From Acholeplasmataceae bacterium (GTDB lineage Bacteria > Bacillota_I > Bacilli_A > Acholeplasmatales > Acholeplasmataceae): a stretch of 31,591 nucleotides of DNA. The stretch is from contig JAQVBA010000008.1 in assembly GCA_028690555.1 (NCBI GenBank), positions 1 through 31,591 of the forward strand. Reading direction: 5' to 3'. Position numbers and translations under genes: made by a program. This document shows, in pieces, positions 13,657 through 22,335 of this stretch; the stretch's first letter is position 1; the number at the start of each line of letters is the position of its first letter. The notes beneath the pieces are model-generated. The model had not been told where the DNA came from, searched no databases, and worked only from the letters and a program-made list of their open reading frames with translations.

Positions 13657-15480
13657 ATGAATAAAGCATCATGGAATGAAAGACAAAAGAAAATAAGAAA
13701 TTTTTCGATCATAGCACATATTGATCACGGGAAGTCAACTTTGGCTGACCGTCTTTTACAGCATACAAAAACAGTTTCTGATCGGGAGATGAAAGAACAG
13801 CTCTTAGACTCTATGGATTTAGAACGTGAACGTGGAATCACAATTAAACTAAATGCTGTTGAAGTATTGTATACAGCCAAAGATGGTATTGAATACATCA
13901 TGCACTTAATTGATACTCCAGGTCATGTTGATTTTACTTATGAAGTCTCAAGATCGCTTGCAGCATGTGAAGGGGCAATCTTAGTCGTCGATGCTGCACA
14001 AGGCATCGAAGCTCAAACATTAGCGAATGTCTATTTAGCAATTGATAATAACTTGGAAATTATCCCTGTGATTAATAAGATTGATCTCCCATCTGCAGAA
14101 CCACAAAAGGTGATTGATGAAATCGAAGATGTGATTGGTATACCAGCAAAAGATGCCGTTTTAGCTTCTGCAAAAGAGGGTATTGGGATTCATGACATAT
14201 TAGAACGTATTATTAAAGATGTTCCAGCACCAAAAGGTGATGCTGAAGCTCCTTTGCAAGCACTTGTCTTTGACTCGGTTTTTGATGCTTATAAAGGGGT
14301 TATTCCATCGATTCGCGTCGTGAATGGAACTATACAAAAAGGCGATCACATCGAGTTTATGGCATCTGGTGCAAAATATGAAGTCATTGAAGTTGGTGTG
14401 CATACACCTAAAATCATCAAAAAAGATGTTTTAGGACCTGGTGATGTTGGTTATTTGACGGCATCCATTAAAGATATTAACACTGTAAATGTCGGTGATA
14501 CCATTACTTATGGAAACAATAAAGCGAAAACTGCTTTACCAGGTTATCGAAAGATGAATTCGGTGGTTTTCTGTGGATTATATCCAATTGATAGTGATCG
14601 TTTTAATGATTTAAAAGATGCACTCGATAAATTAAAGTTAAATGATGCATCACTCGTTTATGAACCAGAAACTTCTCAAGCATTAGGATTTGGATTTCGA
14701 ACAGGATTCCTTGGCTTACTGCATATGGAAATCGTTCAAGAACGTATTTCTAGAGAGTTTAATATTGAATTGATTGCTACTGCACCTTCTGTGATCTATC
14801 ATATTCATTTAACCGATGGCTCAATGGTAACCATTGATAATCCATCGAAACTTCCTGATCCACAACGGATTGATTATATTGAAGAACCATATGTCAAAGC
14901 TTCCATTATGTCACCAAAAGAGTATGTAGGGGCGATTATGGATATATGTCAAAAGAAACGTGGAACATTTGGTGATATGAAATATGTGGATGCGAATCGT
15001 GTGCATATTCATTACGATCTCCCATTATCTGAAATTGTTTATGATTTCTTTGATAAATTAAAGTCATCAACGAAAGGTTATGCATCCTTTGATTATGAGA
15101 TGGCGGGTTATAAGACATCGAGACTCCAAAAGATGGATATTCTATTAAATGGTGAAGTTGTCGATGCATTATCGTTAATTGTTCATCGTGATTTCGCCTA
15201 TAATCGTGGGAAAGCAATTTGTGAAAAAATGGTTGAACTCATCCCACGTCAAATGTTTGAAATTCCTGTGCAAGCTGCATTAGGCAATAAAATTGTTGCA
15301 AGATCAACGATTAAAGCCATGCGTAAAGATGTCTTAGCAAAATGTTATGGTGGAGACGTCAGTCGTAAGAAAAAATTATTGTCGAAACAAAAAGAAGGTA
15401 AAAAGAAAATGAAAGCTGTTGGACGAGTCGATGTTCCACAAGAAGCTTTCATGGCAATACTGTCAAATAGTGATGACTAA
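13657..15480 (+). CDS. lepA: Elongation factor 4 (LepA), ribosome-associated GTPase
   Basis: LepA/EF4 is a translational GTPase acting on stalled or assembling ribosomes. The 607-residue product has G1 AHIDHGKST (20-28), the RGITI switch, G3 DTPGHVDF and G4 NKID in the GTPase domain. EF-G-like domains II, III and V follow, then the diagnostic LepA C-terminal domain (about 485-600) with the KKLLSKQKEGKKKMKAVG tail. GTG at 13651 is in frame, but AAAGGG at 13643-13648 is too close to it and is well spaced for ATG 13657. In many Firmicutes lepA precedes hemW (hemN-like), as here. Confidence 0.97.
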   Translation: MNKASWNERQKKIRNFSIIAHIDHGKSTLADRLLQHTKTVSDREMKEQLLDSMDLERERGITIKLNAVEVLYTAKDGIEYIMHLIDTPGHVDFTYEVSRSLAACEGAILVVDAAQGIEAQTLANVYLAIDNNLEIIPVINKIDLPSAEPQKVIDEIEDVIGIPAKDAVLASAKEGIGIHDILERIIKDVPAPKGDAEAPLQALVFDSVFDAYKGVIPSIRVVNGTIQKGDHIEFMASGAKYEVIEVGVHTPKIIKKDVLGPGDVGYLTASIKDINTVNVGDTITYGNNKAKTALPGYRKMNSVVFCGLYPIDSDRFNDLKDALDKLKLNDASLVYEPETSQALGFGFRTGFLGLLHMEIVQERISREFNIELIATAPSVIYHIHLTDGSMVTIDNPSKLPDPQRIDYIEEPYVKASIMSPKEYVGAIMDICQKKRGTFGDMKYVDANRVHIHYDLPLSEIVYDFFDKLKSSTKGYASFDYEMAGYKTSRLQKMDILLNGEVVDALSLIVHRDFAYNRGKAICEKMVELIPRQMFEIPVQAALGNKIVARSTIKAMRKDVLAKCYGGDVSRKKKLLSKQKEGKKKMKAVGRVDVPQEAFMAILSNSDD

Positions 15481-15495
15481 TTCATCACTATTTTT
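15469..15495 (+). terminator. Terminator of lepA overlapping its last codons
   Basis: AGTGATGA (15469-15476) pairs with TCATCACT (15482-15489) around CTAAT, followed by ATTTTT. The 5' arm is formed by the last coding triplets of lepA, and the stop codon lies in the loop. Confidence 0.75.
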
Positions 15496-15515
15496 GTATT
15501 ATGTAAACCTTTTTT

Positions 15516-15524
15516 TGGTATAAT
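15516..15524 (+). promoter_or_regulatory. Extended -10 promoter of the hemW-xerD-deoB operon
   Basis: TGGTATAAT at 15516-15524 is a full extended -10 element. The -35 match is poor, as for rplY. The ribosome binding site AAGGAG and the hemW-like ATG follow within 23 bases. Confidence 0.6.
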
Positions 15525-15546
15525 AAAATCATAAGGAGCTGATGAA

Positions 15547-16638
15547 ATGAAAGGTTTATATGTTCATATTCCGTTTTGTGAACACATTTGTTTTTATTGT
15601 GATTTCGCAAAGCGTGTTCCTAAAGATGCTCATATGATTGATGAATATCTTGATTATCTCATTCAAGAAATCAACTCCTATCAAAAACATTTTAAATCGA
15701 TTGAAACAATCTACATTGGTGGTGGAACACCATCGATGTTAAACTTGGAACAAACCGAAAAGTTACTAAAACATTTATTATCGATTCACCCAGTTGAATA
15801 TACGATTGAAGTAAATCCCGAAAGTTATACAAAAGAAAAAGGTTTACTTTATAAAACCTATGGTATTAATCGTATAAGTTTAGGTGTCCAAACATTCAAT
15901 CAAGAAATTTTAAATCAATTAAATCGGAAACACAAAAATCAACAAGTCTATGACACCATCCATCATTTAAAAGATATTGGGATTGATAACATCAATATCG
16001 ATTTAATTTATGCACTTCCTAATCAGAATTTAATCGATTTAGATTTTGATTTAAAGCATATTAAAGAATTAAATCCAACACACATCTCTGCTTACTCATT
16101 AATCTTAGAAGAAAAGACTGTGTTTTACCATGAGTACTTAAAAGGTAATTTTAGTGTCATGGATGAAGATATTGAAGCACAAATGTATCAAAAAATTATT
16201 AAAGAATTAAAAGCCATGGGTTATCAGCATTATGAGATCTCTAATTTTACAAAACCTGGTTATCAATCTAAGCATAACTTGATTTATTGGTCACTTGGTG
16301 AATATATTGGTGTTGGCGTTGGTGCCCATGGATATATTGATGGATATCGGATGCAAAACCACCGATTATTAAAAGATTATTATCAGAATTTTCAACTTGA
16401 AAAAGTTCTTCAAACGAAAGAGATGAATTTGCAAGACGCATTAATTTTTGGATTAAGAAAAATTGGTGGTATAGATATTCAAAGTTTAGAAAAACAATAT
16501 GAATTTAATTTATTAGATCGCTTCCCTAAAATCCAAGAAAAGATGGATCAAGGCTTAGTTTCATATCAAAGTGGTATACTTAAGTTAACAGAAAAAGGTA
16601 TATTCTTAGGTAATCAAGTCTTCATGGTGTTCATATGA
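15547..16638 (+). CDS. hemW: HemW-like radical SAM protein
   Basis: A 363-residue radical SAM enzyme of the HemN/HemW group. The 4Fe-4S motif CEHICFYC supplies Cys11, Cys15 and Cys18 (C-x3-C-x2-C). GGGTPS (about 60-65) is the SAM-binding GGE-equivalent, and GVQTFN and RKH belong to the core. A HemN C-terminal domain occupies about 290-355. HemW proteins bind and transfer heme and do not oxidise coproporphyrinogen; many genomes mislabel them as HemN. The length fits HemW, which is shorter than HemN. The gene follows lepA, as in many Firmicutes. Its TGA overlaps the recombinase ATG by four bases, so the two are translated together. Whether this organism uses heme is unknown from the window. Confidence 0.9.
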   Translation: MKGLYVHIPFCEHICFYCDFAKRVPKDAHMIDEYLDYLIQEINSYQKHFKSIETIYIGGGTPSMLNLEQTEKLLKHLLSIHPVEYTIEVNPESYTKEKGLLYKTYGINRISLGVQTFNQEILNQLNRKHKNQQVYDTIHHLKDIGIDNINIDLIYALPNQNLIDLDFDLKHIKELNPTHISAYSLILEEKTVFYHEYLKGNFSVMDEDIEAQMYQKIIKELKAMGYQHYEISNFTKPGYQSKHNLIYWSLGEYIGVGVGAHGYIDGYRMQNHRLLKDYYQNFQLEKVLQTKEMNLQDALIFGLRKIGGIDIQSLEKQYEFNLLDRFPKIQEKMDQGLVSYQSGILKLTEKGIFLGNQVFMVFI

Positions 16639-17534
16639 AATATTTAATCAAAGACTTTGAATTCTATTTGACCAATGAAAAAGGATCATCGAAAAATACC
16701 ATTTCATCTTATTTACGTGATCTTAACCAATACGCTTTATTTTTAGAAAAATATCATGAAATCAAAAAACCAGATCAAATTACCAGAAAACACTTAGAAA
16801 ATTACATGAAGTCCTTGAAGTCTAAAGTCACTTCAAAAACACAAGCAAGAAAACTTACAGCAATCAAAAGCTTTCATCACTTTTTGATTTTAGAACGTGA
16901 AGTAAATGAGGACATTACCAAATCATTTTCAGCACCTAAAATCGAAAAAACACTACCTAAAGTCTTATCAGTTGAAGAGGTTCTTAGAATTCTTAAAGAA
17001 GTTGATCCGAATAAAACGATGGGATTAAGAAATTCAGCGCTATTAGAACTGATCTATGGGTCTGGATTACGTGTGAGTGAACTATTAGATATTAAAATGG
17101 AGGATATTCATTTAGCCCACGGCTACATCATTGTTCACGGAAAAGGAAATAAAGAAAGAATCGTCCCAATTTCAGATATGGCGATGCAAGCACTTCGTGC
17201 ATATATTACAAAAAGTCGCATGGAATTATTAAAAGCTGAAAAAACAAATTATTTATTTTTAAACGCTCAAGGTTCAAGGTTATCTCGTCAGGGATTCTTT
17301 AAACTCTTAAAAAAGTTAGCAATAGATGCAAAGGTTGAAACCGAATGCTCACCACATACGCTAAGACATTCATTTGCAACTCATTTATTAGAAAACGGTA
17401 TGGATTTGAGAACACTCCAAACACTCTTAGGACATGAAGATATTTCAACGACACAAATTTATACACATATCAGTCAAAAGCGCATTAAAGAAATCTATCA
17501 AAAAGCACATCCACGTGCGAAGGAGGACAAATAA
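16635..17534 (+). CDS. xerD: XerD-like tyrosine recombinase
   Basis: A 299-residue site-specific recombinase of normal Xer length. The N-terminal SAM-like DNA-binding domain spans about 1-90 and the catalytic domain about 105-295. The full tyrosine-recombinase set is visible: Arg146 (GSGLRVSEL), a lysine in the beta hairpin HGKGNKER (about 170), His241 and Arg244 (HTLRHSFATH), His267 (LLGHEDIS) and the nucleophile Tyr276 (TTQIYTHIS). Together with a partner or alone, it should resolve chromosome dimers at dif. Position next to phosphopentomutase matches the xerD/ripX-drm arrangement of Bacillus, which supports a housekeeping role rather than a mobile-element integrase. No attachment site is seen nearby. 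Confidence 0.92.
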   Translation: MKYLIKDFEFYLTNEKGSSKNTISSYLRDLNQYALFLEKYHEIKKPDQITRKHLENYMKSLKSKVTSKTQARKLTAIKSFHHFLILEREVNEDITKSFSAPKIEKTLPKVLSVEEVLRILKEVDPNKTMGLRNSALLELIYGSGLRVSELLDIKMEDIHLAHGYIIVHGKGNKERIVPISDMAMQALRAYITKSRMELLKAEKTNYLFLNAQGSRLSRQGFFKLLKKLAIDAKVETECSPHTLRHSFATHLLENGMDLRTLQTLLGHEDISTTQIYTHISQKRIKEIYQKAHPRAKEDK

Positions 17535-17536
17535 GT

Positions 17537-18712
17537 ATGTATAAACGAATTTTTTTGATTGTATTAGACAGCCTTGGCATCGGTGAAGCACCAGATGCAG
17601 ATAAGTATGGCGATTTAGGTTCTAACACCATTGGACATATCGCTGAAAAAATGGATTTAGAAATACCCAATTTAAAATCCTTTGGTTATGGGAATATTGC
17701 ACCTATTAAGAATGTAGATCCTGTCGATAAACCAAAAGCTTTTTATACCAAGATGCAAGAAGCTTCTTTAGGGAAAGATACAATGACTGGCCATTGGGAA
17801 CTCATGGGTTTATATATTACAAAGCCTTTTCAGACATTTACAGACACTGGATTTCCAAAAGAACTACTAGATGAACTCTCACAAAGAACGGGTCGTCAAA
17901 TTGTAGGTAACATGTCAGCATCAGGTACAGAAATCATTAAAGATCTTGGTGAACATCACATGAAAACCGGAGATTTAATTGTTTATACCTCTGCAGACTC
18001 TGTGTTGCAGATCGCGATGCATGAAGATATTATTCCAATTGAAGAACAATATCGCATTTGTGAAATTGCAAGAGAAATTACTATGAAACCTGAATGGAAA
18101 GTCGGAAGAATTATCGCAAGACCTTTCATTGGAACGAATAAAGATGATTTTGTGAGAACTCCAAATCGCCATGACTATGCTTTAAAACCTCATGAAAAAA
18201 CGACACTTAACTTCTTAAGTGACGCTGGATATGATGTGATTGCTTTAGGTAAGATTAATGATATTTTTGATGGATATGGCATTACTGACTTTAGCAAAAC
18301 AAAGTCAAACGATGATGGCATGCGTCAAATCACTGAAGTCGCAAAAACAAGATTTAATGGATTATGCTTTTTAAATCTTGTTGATTTTGATGCTCTTTAT
18401 GGTCATCGTAGAGACCCGATTGGATATGGTAAAGCGATTGAAGCATTTGACCGACAACTACCAGATTTACTTAAAAATCTTAAAGAAGATGATCTCTTGA
18501 TCTTAACTGCAGATCATGGAAATGATCCAATTCATCATGGTACAGATCACACCAGAGAATACGTTCCATTAATGATTTATACAAAACGTTATCCATTCGG
18601 TAAGAAACTTCCAGTTTTCAAAACATTTTCTGATTTAGGAGCAACAATCAATGATAATTTTAGAACTGAGAAACCTAAAAACGGAAAATCTTTCTTAGAA
18701 TATATTAAATAA
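17537..18712 (+). CDS. deoB: Phosphopentomutase
   Basis: Interconverts ribose or deoxyribose 1-phosphate and 5-phosphate, linking nucleoside salvage to central metabolism. The 391-residue protein belongs to the alkaline phosphatase superfamily. It has the N-terminal metal aspartate in IVLDSLGIGEAPDA, the phosphorylated Thr in GKDTMTGHWE (about 77-86), NLVDFDALYGHRRD in the cap/core junction, and C-terminal metal ligands in TADHGNDP and GTDHTREYVP. Length is typical. GGAGG at 17522-17526 sets the ATG at 17537, two bases after the recombinase stop, so it is the last gene of the hemW-xerD-deoB operon. No purine nucleoside phosphorylase or deoC is in the window. Confidence 0.96.
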   Translation: MYKRIFLIVLDSLGIGEAPDADKYGDLGSNTIGHIAEKMDLEIPNLKSFGYGNIAPIKNVDPVDKPKAFYTKMQEASLGKDTMTGHWELMGLYITKPFQTFTDTGFPKELLDELSQRTGRQIVGNMSASGTEIIKDLGEHHMKTGDLIVYTSADSVLQIAMHEDIIPIEEQYRICEIAREITMKPEWKVGRIIARPFIGTNKDDFVRTPNRHDYALKPHEKTTLNFLSDAGYDVIALGKINDIFDGYGITDFSKTKSNDDGMRQITEVAKTRFNGLCFLNLVDFDALYGHRRDPIGYGKAIEAFDRQLPDLLKNLKEDDLLILTADHGNDPIHHGTDHTREYVPLMIYTKRYPFGKKLPVFKTFSDLGATINDNFRTEKPKNGKSFLEYIK

Positions 18713-18717
18713 AAAAG

Positions 18718-18758
18718 ATGAGGATTACCCAATTGGGTTATCCTCATTAATTTTTTTC
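18718..18758 (+). terminator. Terminator of deoB, overlapping the convergent gene's 3' end
   Basis: ATGAGGAT-t-ACCC (18718-18730) pairs with GGGT-t-ATCCTCAT, the stem closing near AATT, and a T-run follows at 18751-18757. On minus, an A-run on the deoB side provides a T-run too. The hairpin encodes the last residues (NPIG) and stop of the minus-strand membrane protein. Confidence 0.82.
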
Positions 18759-19420
18759 TCAATATAACGCTTAGTAGGCTGTGTAAGAATCAACACACAT
18801 ACAATCACAAAGACCATGGATAGAAAGAAAAACTGGATCATTCTAAAAACACTAAACTCATAATAAAATGGATCATAAAACGGATAGATATAACGAGCTC
18901 CTTGAAAGTCTCCTTGAACCAATTCTAAGGTATTACCTATCTTAGGCTCGATGACTGTATAAACTAAAACAGTATAAATGATTGGATAAACAAAAAGTGT
19001 CAGTAAATACCGAATATGAAACGAATTGTCATACACGACAAAGTAATAAAATAGAAACAATAAAGGTGTCACTGTATGTAATAAATGTTGGACAAGAGAA
19101 AGTTCCATATAGGGACCTAAAAAGAGATGAAAAACAGCGCCAGTCATTAAAATATTTAATAGTCCAATATGCGTAAATATATCATATATTTGCGTATTTT
19201 TTAATCTCGTAAAATAAAGAATTAAAAGTACGAATATAAGGATATTACTTTGTGTTGTAAAATAGATGAAATTAATGAAAAAATACTGGATTGGATAAGG
19301 TGAATTTAACGATCTAAGTGCTTGAAGTACTAATCCAAGAAATGTACATAACAAGATGAAACTTATAAGGATTAATCTTAAATCATTTCGATTGCTGAAA
19401 ATGCGTCTTAATTTAACCAT
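18725..19420 (-). CDS. Pr6Pr-type membrane protein
   Basis: A 231-residue polytopic membrane protein with about six helices. Features resembling the Pr6Pr family are YFTTQSNILIF (a TNQSN-like motif in the second helix region), HLLHTVTPLLFLFYY, and the YIYPFYDPFYYE segment before the last helix. No biochemical function is established for this family. GTG at 19429 overlapping the asparaginase TAG is an alternative start, giving 234 residues. Neither start has a strong ribosome binding site, so coupling to asparaginase translation is likely. Its C-terminal codons lie inside the bidirectional terminator shared with deoB. Confidence 0.75.
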   Translation of the reverse strand: MVKLRRIFSNRNDLRLILISFILLCTFLGLVLQALRSLNSPYPIQYFFINFIYFTTQSNILIFVLLILYFTRLKNTQIYDIFTHIGLLNILMTGAVFHLFLGPYMELSLVQHLLHTVTPLLFLFYYFVVYDNSFHIRYLLTLFVYPIIYTVLVYTVIEPKIGNTLELVQGDFQGARYIYPFYDPFYYEFSVFRMIQFFFLSMVFVIVCVLILTQPTKRYIEKKINEDNPIG

Positions 19421-19428
19421 AAAAATCA

Positions 19429-20406
19429 CTAAAAATATTTTCTAATCTCATCAATGTTAGTTGTTAGACCTAAAGCTAACATTAACCGAATTCTAGCTTT
19501 TTGACTATTTAGATTTTGTGTAAAAATCGCACCAAGAGTTTTCAAGTGATGTCCGCCACCTTCGTAGCCATAACTATCTAAGACTCTACCTTTTGGACAA
19601 CGAGATGTAATTAAAATTGGAATATTATGTTTAATTGCATTTTCAATACCAGGAACCATCGTGGGTGGAACATTACCACGACCTAGTGCTTCAATGACAA
19701 TTCCTTTAACCCCTTGATCAACCAGTGAGTTTAGTATTTGTGAACTTACACCTGAATAGGCTTTGACAATTTCAACAGAATTTTCAATAGAAGAAGGTTG
19801 CATTAAAATTGGAATCGCATGTGCTTCACGATAATATAAAACGTTATCTTGATCAATGATACCGAGTGGACCAAACTCCATTGACTTAAAAGTATCAAGA
19901 GCTAATGTATGTGTTTTAGTTACTTCAGTGACAGAATTTATCTCATCATTCATAACAAGCAATACACCATGATGCGCAGATTCTTCATCGGCTGCAACTA
20001 AAATCGATGATACTAAATTACTAAGTCCATCGAATCCAAGATCTGAATAGTTACGCATTGAACCAGTAAAAACTACTGGTTTTTTTGAATCCAAATAGAG
20101 ATCCAAGAAATAAGCAGTTTCCTCTAAAGTATCCGTACCATGTGTGATCACAACCCCATCAATCGAGTCATCAAGAAGATGTTTATCGATTTGTTTAGCA
20201 AGCGTAAACATGTCATCAGGGGTAATTGAGGGGGATGGTTTCAATGAAAAAGTGTAAGATTTTAGGTTGATCCCATCATGTTCAGAAGCAATGTTTGAGA
20301 GCAATTCAGCTTGGTTTTCTTTGATCATTGCCTTGTTATTTTGGCCTTGTTTAGCCATAGAGATTGTACCACCAGTAAAGACTATCAATATCGTTTTATC
20401 TTTCAT
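19429..20406 (-). CDS. L-asparaginase
   Basis: Hydrolyses L-asparagine to aspartate and ammonia. The 325-residue protein has both threonine motifs: TGGTIS at 11-16 with the candidate nucleophile Thr14, and THGTDTLEETAYF at 88-100 with Thr91-Asp92. The N-terminal domain ends near 200, and the C-terminal domain contains GIVIEALGRGNVPP. There is no signal peptide, so a cytoplasmic (type I-like) enzyme is likely, although sequence alone does not exclude type II-like kinetics. The start follows GGTGAT. TGATACAAT (TGA plus TACAAT at 20422-20427 on minus) is a plausible extended -10. It is followed directly by the Pr6Pr-type gene. Confidence 0.94.
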   Translation of the reverse strand: MKDKTILIVFTGGTISMAKQGQNNKAMIKENQAELLSNIASEHDGINLKSYTFSLKPSPSITPDDMFTLAKQIDKHLLDDSIDGVVITHGTDTLEETAYFLDLYLDSKKPVVFTGSMRNYSDLGFDGLSNLVSSILVAADEESAHHGVLLVMNDEINSVTEVTKTHTLALDTFKSMEFGPLGIIDQDNVLYYREAHAIPILMQPSSIENSVEIVKAYSGVSSQILNSLVDQGVKGIVIEALGRGNVPPTMVPGIENAIKHNIPILITSRCPKGRVLDSYGYEGGGHHLKTLGAIFTQNLNSQKARIRLMLALGLTTNIDEIRKYF

Positions 20407-21005
20407 ATTATCACCAATTTCATTGTATCACAACTCGTCATAGAATAGAATGAGCAAGTGATTATTTTAAATCGTCGAAATTCGATAGATGATGGGCTAT
20501 CAGTCAAGTGGAAGCCAAAGTTAATACAAAACTAATCAATCAACTTATCCACACAAAACTCATTGACCGCACAGTTAAGTTGTTATCGTATGGTTTACAT
20601 AATATATATTATACGTAGTTATTTAATTTATAATAACAACTATATTCGCGATTAATAATTGTAATGTTGATGGTGATTAAGTGATTATATGCATTAATGA
20701 CGGCTTCTTCCATCACTAAATACATTCACTAATATAATTTGAGTATGATAAATAACCTTAAGAGTGCGAATACAGCGTTTGAGATTACATTTGCTTATTC
20801 TACCTATTACTATTGGCTTTACTGGCTCTAATTGCGTCTGAGCTGATTTTGTTTTATAGCTAAGTGCATCGCTTCTTCTTACTTCTTCCAGACTTCTCTT
20901 CTTCTTTTTCACCAGACTGGGTGTCATGTTTTTTTAAGATAATTTTATTTAAGAAATTTTTATACTCATTATTTTAAAAGGCTTTCCATTTTCTAGCTCA
21001 TGTCT

Positions 21006-21388
21006 TTAATTTGAATGAAATTTATAATGAGTAATTTGCAGTTGTAATTTCTCTATGTTTTGTAACTTGTTCAAATTTAGTAAACTTAGAATTTTTTCAT
21101 TAAACTGTTTTTCTAATTCTCTGGATCTGTTATTTCCCACTTCTTTTACGATATGTTTGATGTGATGACGATGTACTAATAAATAAACGCTGTTTCTACA
21201 TCATGACTTAAATCCGACATTTTGCTTTTCACGTGAATCCCATTTCATTTTAATTTTTTCTTTCATATTTATTTTTAATTGTTTAACTATAATTCCCTCA
21301 CACACGCACGCGCGCGCGTTTCTATATAAATATCGTCGATAATTATTTTCAATCTTTATTGCTGTGCTTCTTTTTTCCCGCTCATCAT
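21006..21388 (-). pseudogene. Possible decayed gene with an in-frame stop
   Basis: Read on minus, one frame stays open for about 61 codons, is broken by TGA at 21201-21203, and continues in the same frame for about 64 codons to TAA at 21006-21008. The first half includes KMKWDSREKQNVGFKS and the second half HRHHIKHIVKEVG and a lysine/leucine-rich C-terminus. The amino acid pattern looks protein-like, but no family is recognised. The frame runs through the CG-rich alternating tract, so that part is probably not original coding sequence. TGA is a stop elsewhere in this window. A chance frame cannot be excluded. Confidence 0.3.
21299..21318. repeat. 20-bp alternating pyrimidine-purine tract
   Basis: A run of CA steps passes into CG steps, ending in CGCGCGCG; the alternation is unbroken for 20 bp. 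This is the most GC-rich short stretch I notice in this AT-rich window. Such sequence can adopt Z-DNA under negative supercoiling and is prone to slippage. Confidence 0.9.
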
Positions 21389-21411
21389 TCTTTCAATCGT
21401 TATACAAGTAC

Positions 21412-21448
21412 AAAGAAAAAAAGATCTATTTACTAAAAAATAGATCTT
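21412..21448 (-). terminator. Terminator of the hydrolase genes
   Basis: AAGATCTATTT (21421-21431) pairs with AAATAGATCTT (21438-21448), loop of six. On minus a T-rich tail (complement of 21412-21420) follows. It lies about 50 bases beyond the stop of the last alpha/beta hydrolase. Confidence 0.8.
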
Positions 21449-21498
21449 CACAATATGATTTTCAATAGCGTATTTAATCTTATATATGTTTACATATA

Positions 21499-22308
21499 CT
21501 AAACTTTAATTTTATTTTTCTTAATGAATCCAATGAGTACAGATAACAGCTCTTTAGATTTTTCAAAGATAACAACGTGTCCTGCATCCGGAATAATGAT
21601 GTATTCACTTTGCATAATTGACTCTTTGATAATCTTGGAAAACTTTGGTGGTTTTAAAGTATCTAGTTCACCACAAACAACAAGTGTCGGTGATTTAATA
21701 GCTTTTAGTTCTTCAGTCATCCATACATCGTTCATAAATGTTTCATAGAGTGTAGTTTGACCTTTAAAATACGATGGATCCATATGTTTTGTTGCATACG
21801 CTCTTTTTTCTAAAAATGGCTTATTCTTTTCAATATAATTCTTACTGTAAATACCTTCTGCCATTCCCCAAAAAAACTTATATCCATCACCATCTTTGCA
21901 CATATTTATCCAGTTTTCAATTTCATTTTTTAACTTTTCATCGAGTTCAGAAACTGAATCAATGACGGATAATGTTTGCACAAATTCCGGAAATAATATA
22001 CCGATTTTTAACGCAACTTCACCACCATAACTTGTGCCAATAAAATGAGCTTTTTTAATCCCTAAATTTCTTAATATTTCAATCGTGTCTTCAGCATGTT
22101 CCATAAAGGTATAAGGTCCATCTGGTTTCTCTGATTTTAGCTGTCCTTTGAAGTCGTGTAATATGACACGATAACCATTTTTTACAAACCAATCTGAGAG
22201 TTCATACCAGCTTGAAGTCGTGGTCATAACACCATTTAGAAACACAATTGTTTCATTGTTTTTAAGCCCTAAATCTTCAACAAACAATTCATTACCATTA
22301 ATTTTCAT
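21499..22308 (-). CDS. Alpha/beta hydrolase with NG oxyanion motif
   Basis: A 269-residue cytoplasmic alpha/beta hydrolase with complete triad: Ser93 in GTSYGG, Asp216 in GELDTLKP and His244 in DAGHVV. The oxyanion segment reads FLNGVMTT, with asparagine replacing the usual histidine of HG. The hydrolase at 29090-29911 shares ILNGIMMS and GISYGG, so these two appear to be paralogues of one subfamily at the two ends of the Liv transporter genes. It lies 27 bases after the preceding hydrolase's stop and just before a strong terminator, as the last gene of the array. Likely substrates are esters, lactones, thioesters or carbon-carbon diketones; none can be chosen from sequence. Confidence 0.88.
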   Translation of the reverse strand: MKINGNELFVEDLGLKNNETIVFLNGVMTTTSSWYELSDWFVKNGYRVILHDFKGQLKSEKPDGPYTFMEHAEDTIEILRNLGIKKAHFIGTSYGGEVALKIGILFPEFVQTLSVIDSVSELDEKLKNEIENWINMCKDGDGYKFFWGMAEGIYSKNYIEKNKPFLEKRAYATKHMDPSYFKGQTTLYETFMNDVWMTEELKAIKSPTLVVCGELDTLKPPKFSKIIKESIMQSEYIIIPDAGHVVIFEKSKELLSVLIGFIKKNKIKV

Positions 22309-22335
22309 ATCGCAATTTAACCTTGATATTTCATG

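Larger units (their letters stand above)
20407..21417. other. Gene-poor segment with degraded coding remnants
   Basis: About 1 kb between asparaginase and the hydrolase operon terminator. I see no intact gene with a ribosome binding site and no tRNA fold. It contains one perfect DnaA-box-like nonamer (TTATCCACA, 20545-20553), a 77-codon minus frame (20694-20927) of no recognisable family, a decayed minus frame at 21006-21388 and an alternating pyrimidine-purine tract at 21299-21318. Base texture is irregular compared with the compact surroundings. It may be the scar of a former insertion. Confidence 0.6.

Noticed and set aside
16635..17534. Tyrosine recombinase as integrase of a mobile element
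   Set aside because: It lies in a housekeeping operon with hemW and deoB, has Xer length and motifs, and no attachment sites or phage genes surround it.
20545..20553. DnaA box TTATCCACA as a sign of a replication origin
   Set aside because: Only one perfect nonamer is seen, with no cluster, no dnaA/dnaN or plasmid rep gene and no iterons nearby.
20694..20927. 77-codon minus-strand frame in the gene-poor segment
   Set aside because: No convincing ribosome binding site, no recognisable family and biased basic composition. Kept only as part of the gene-poor segment description.
21201..21203. Reading TGA as tryptophan to join the decayed frame into one protein
   Set aside because: TGA is the natural stop of several clear genes here, for example the first CorC-like gene, the HemW-like gene and the 101-aa gene, and TGG is the tryptophan codon.
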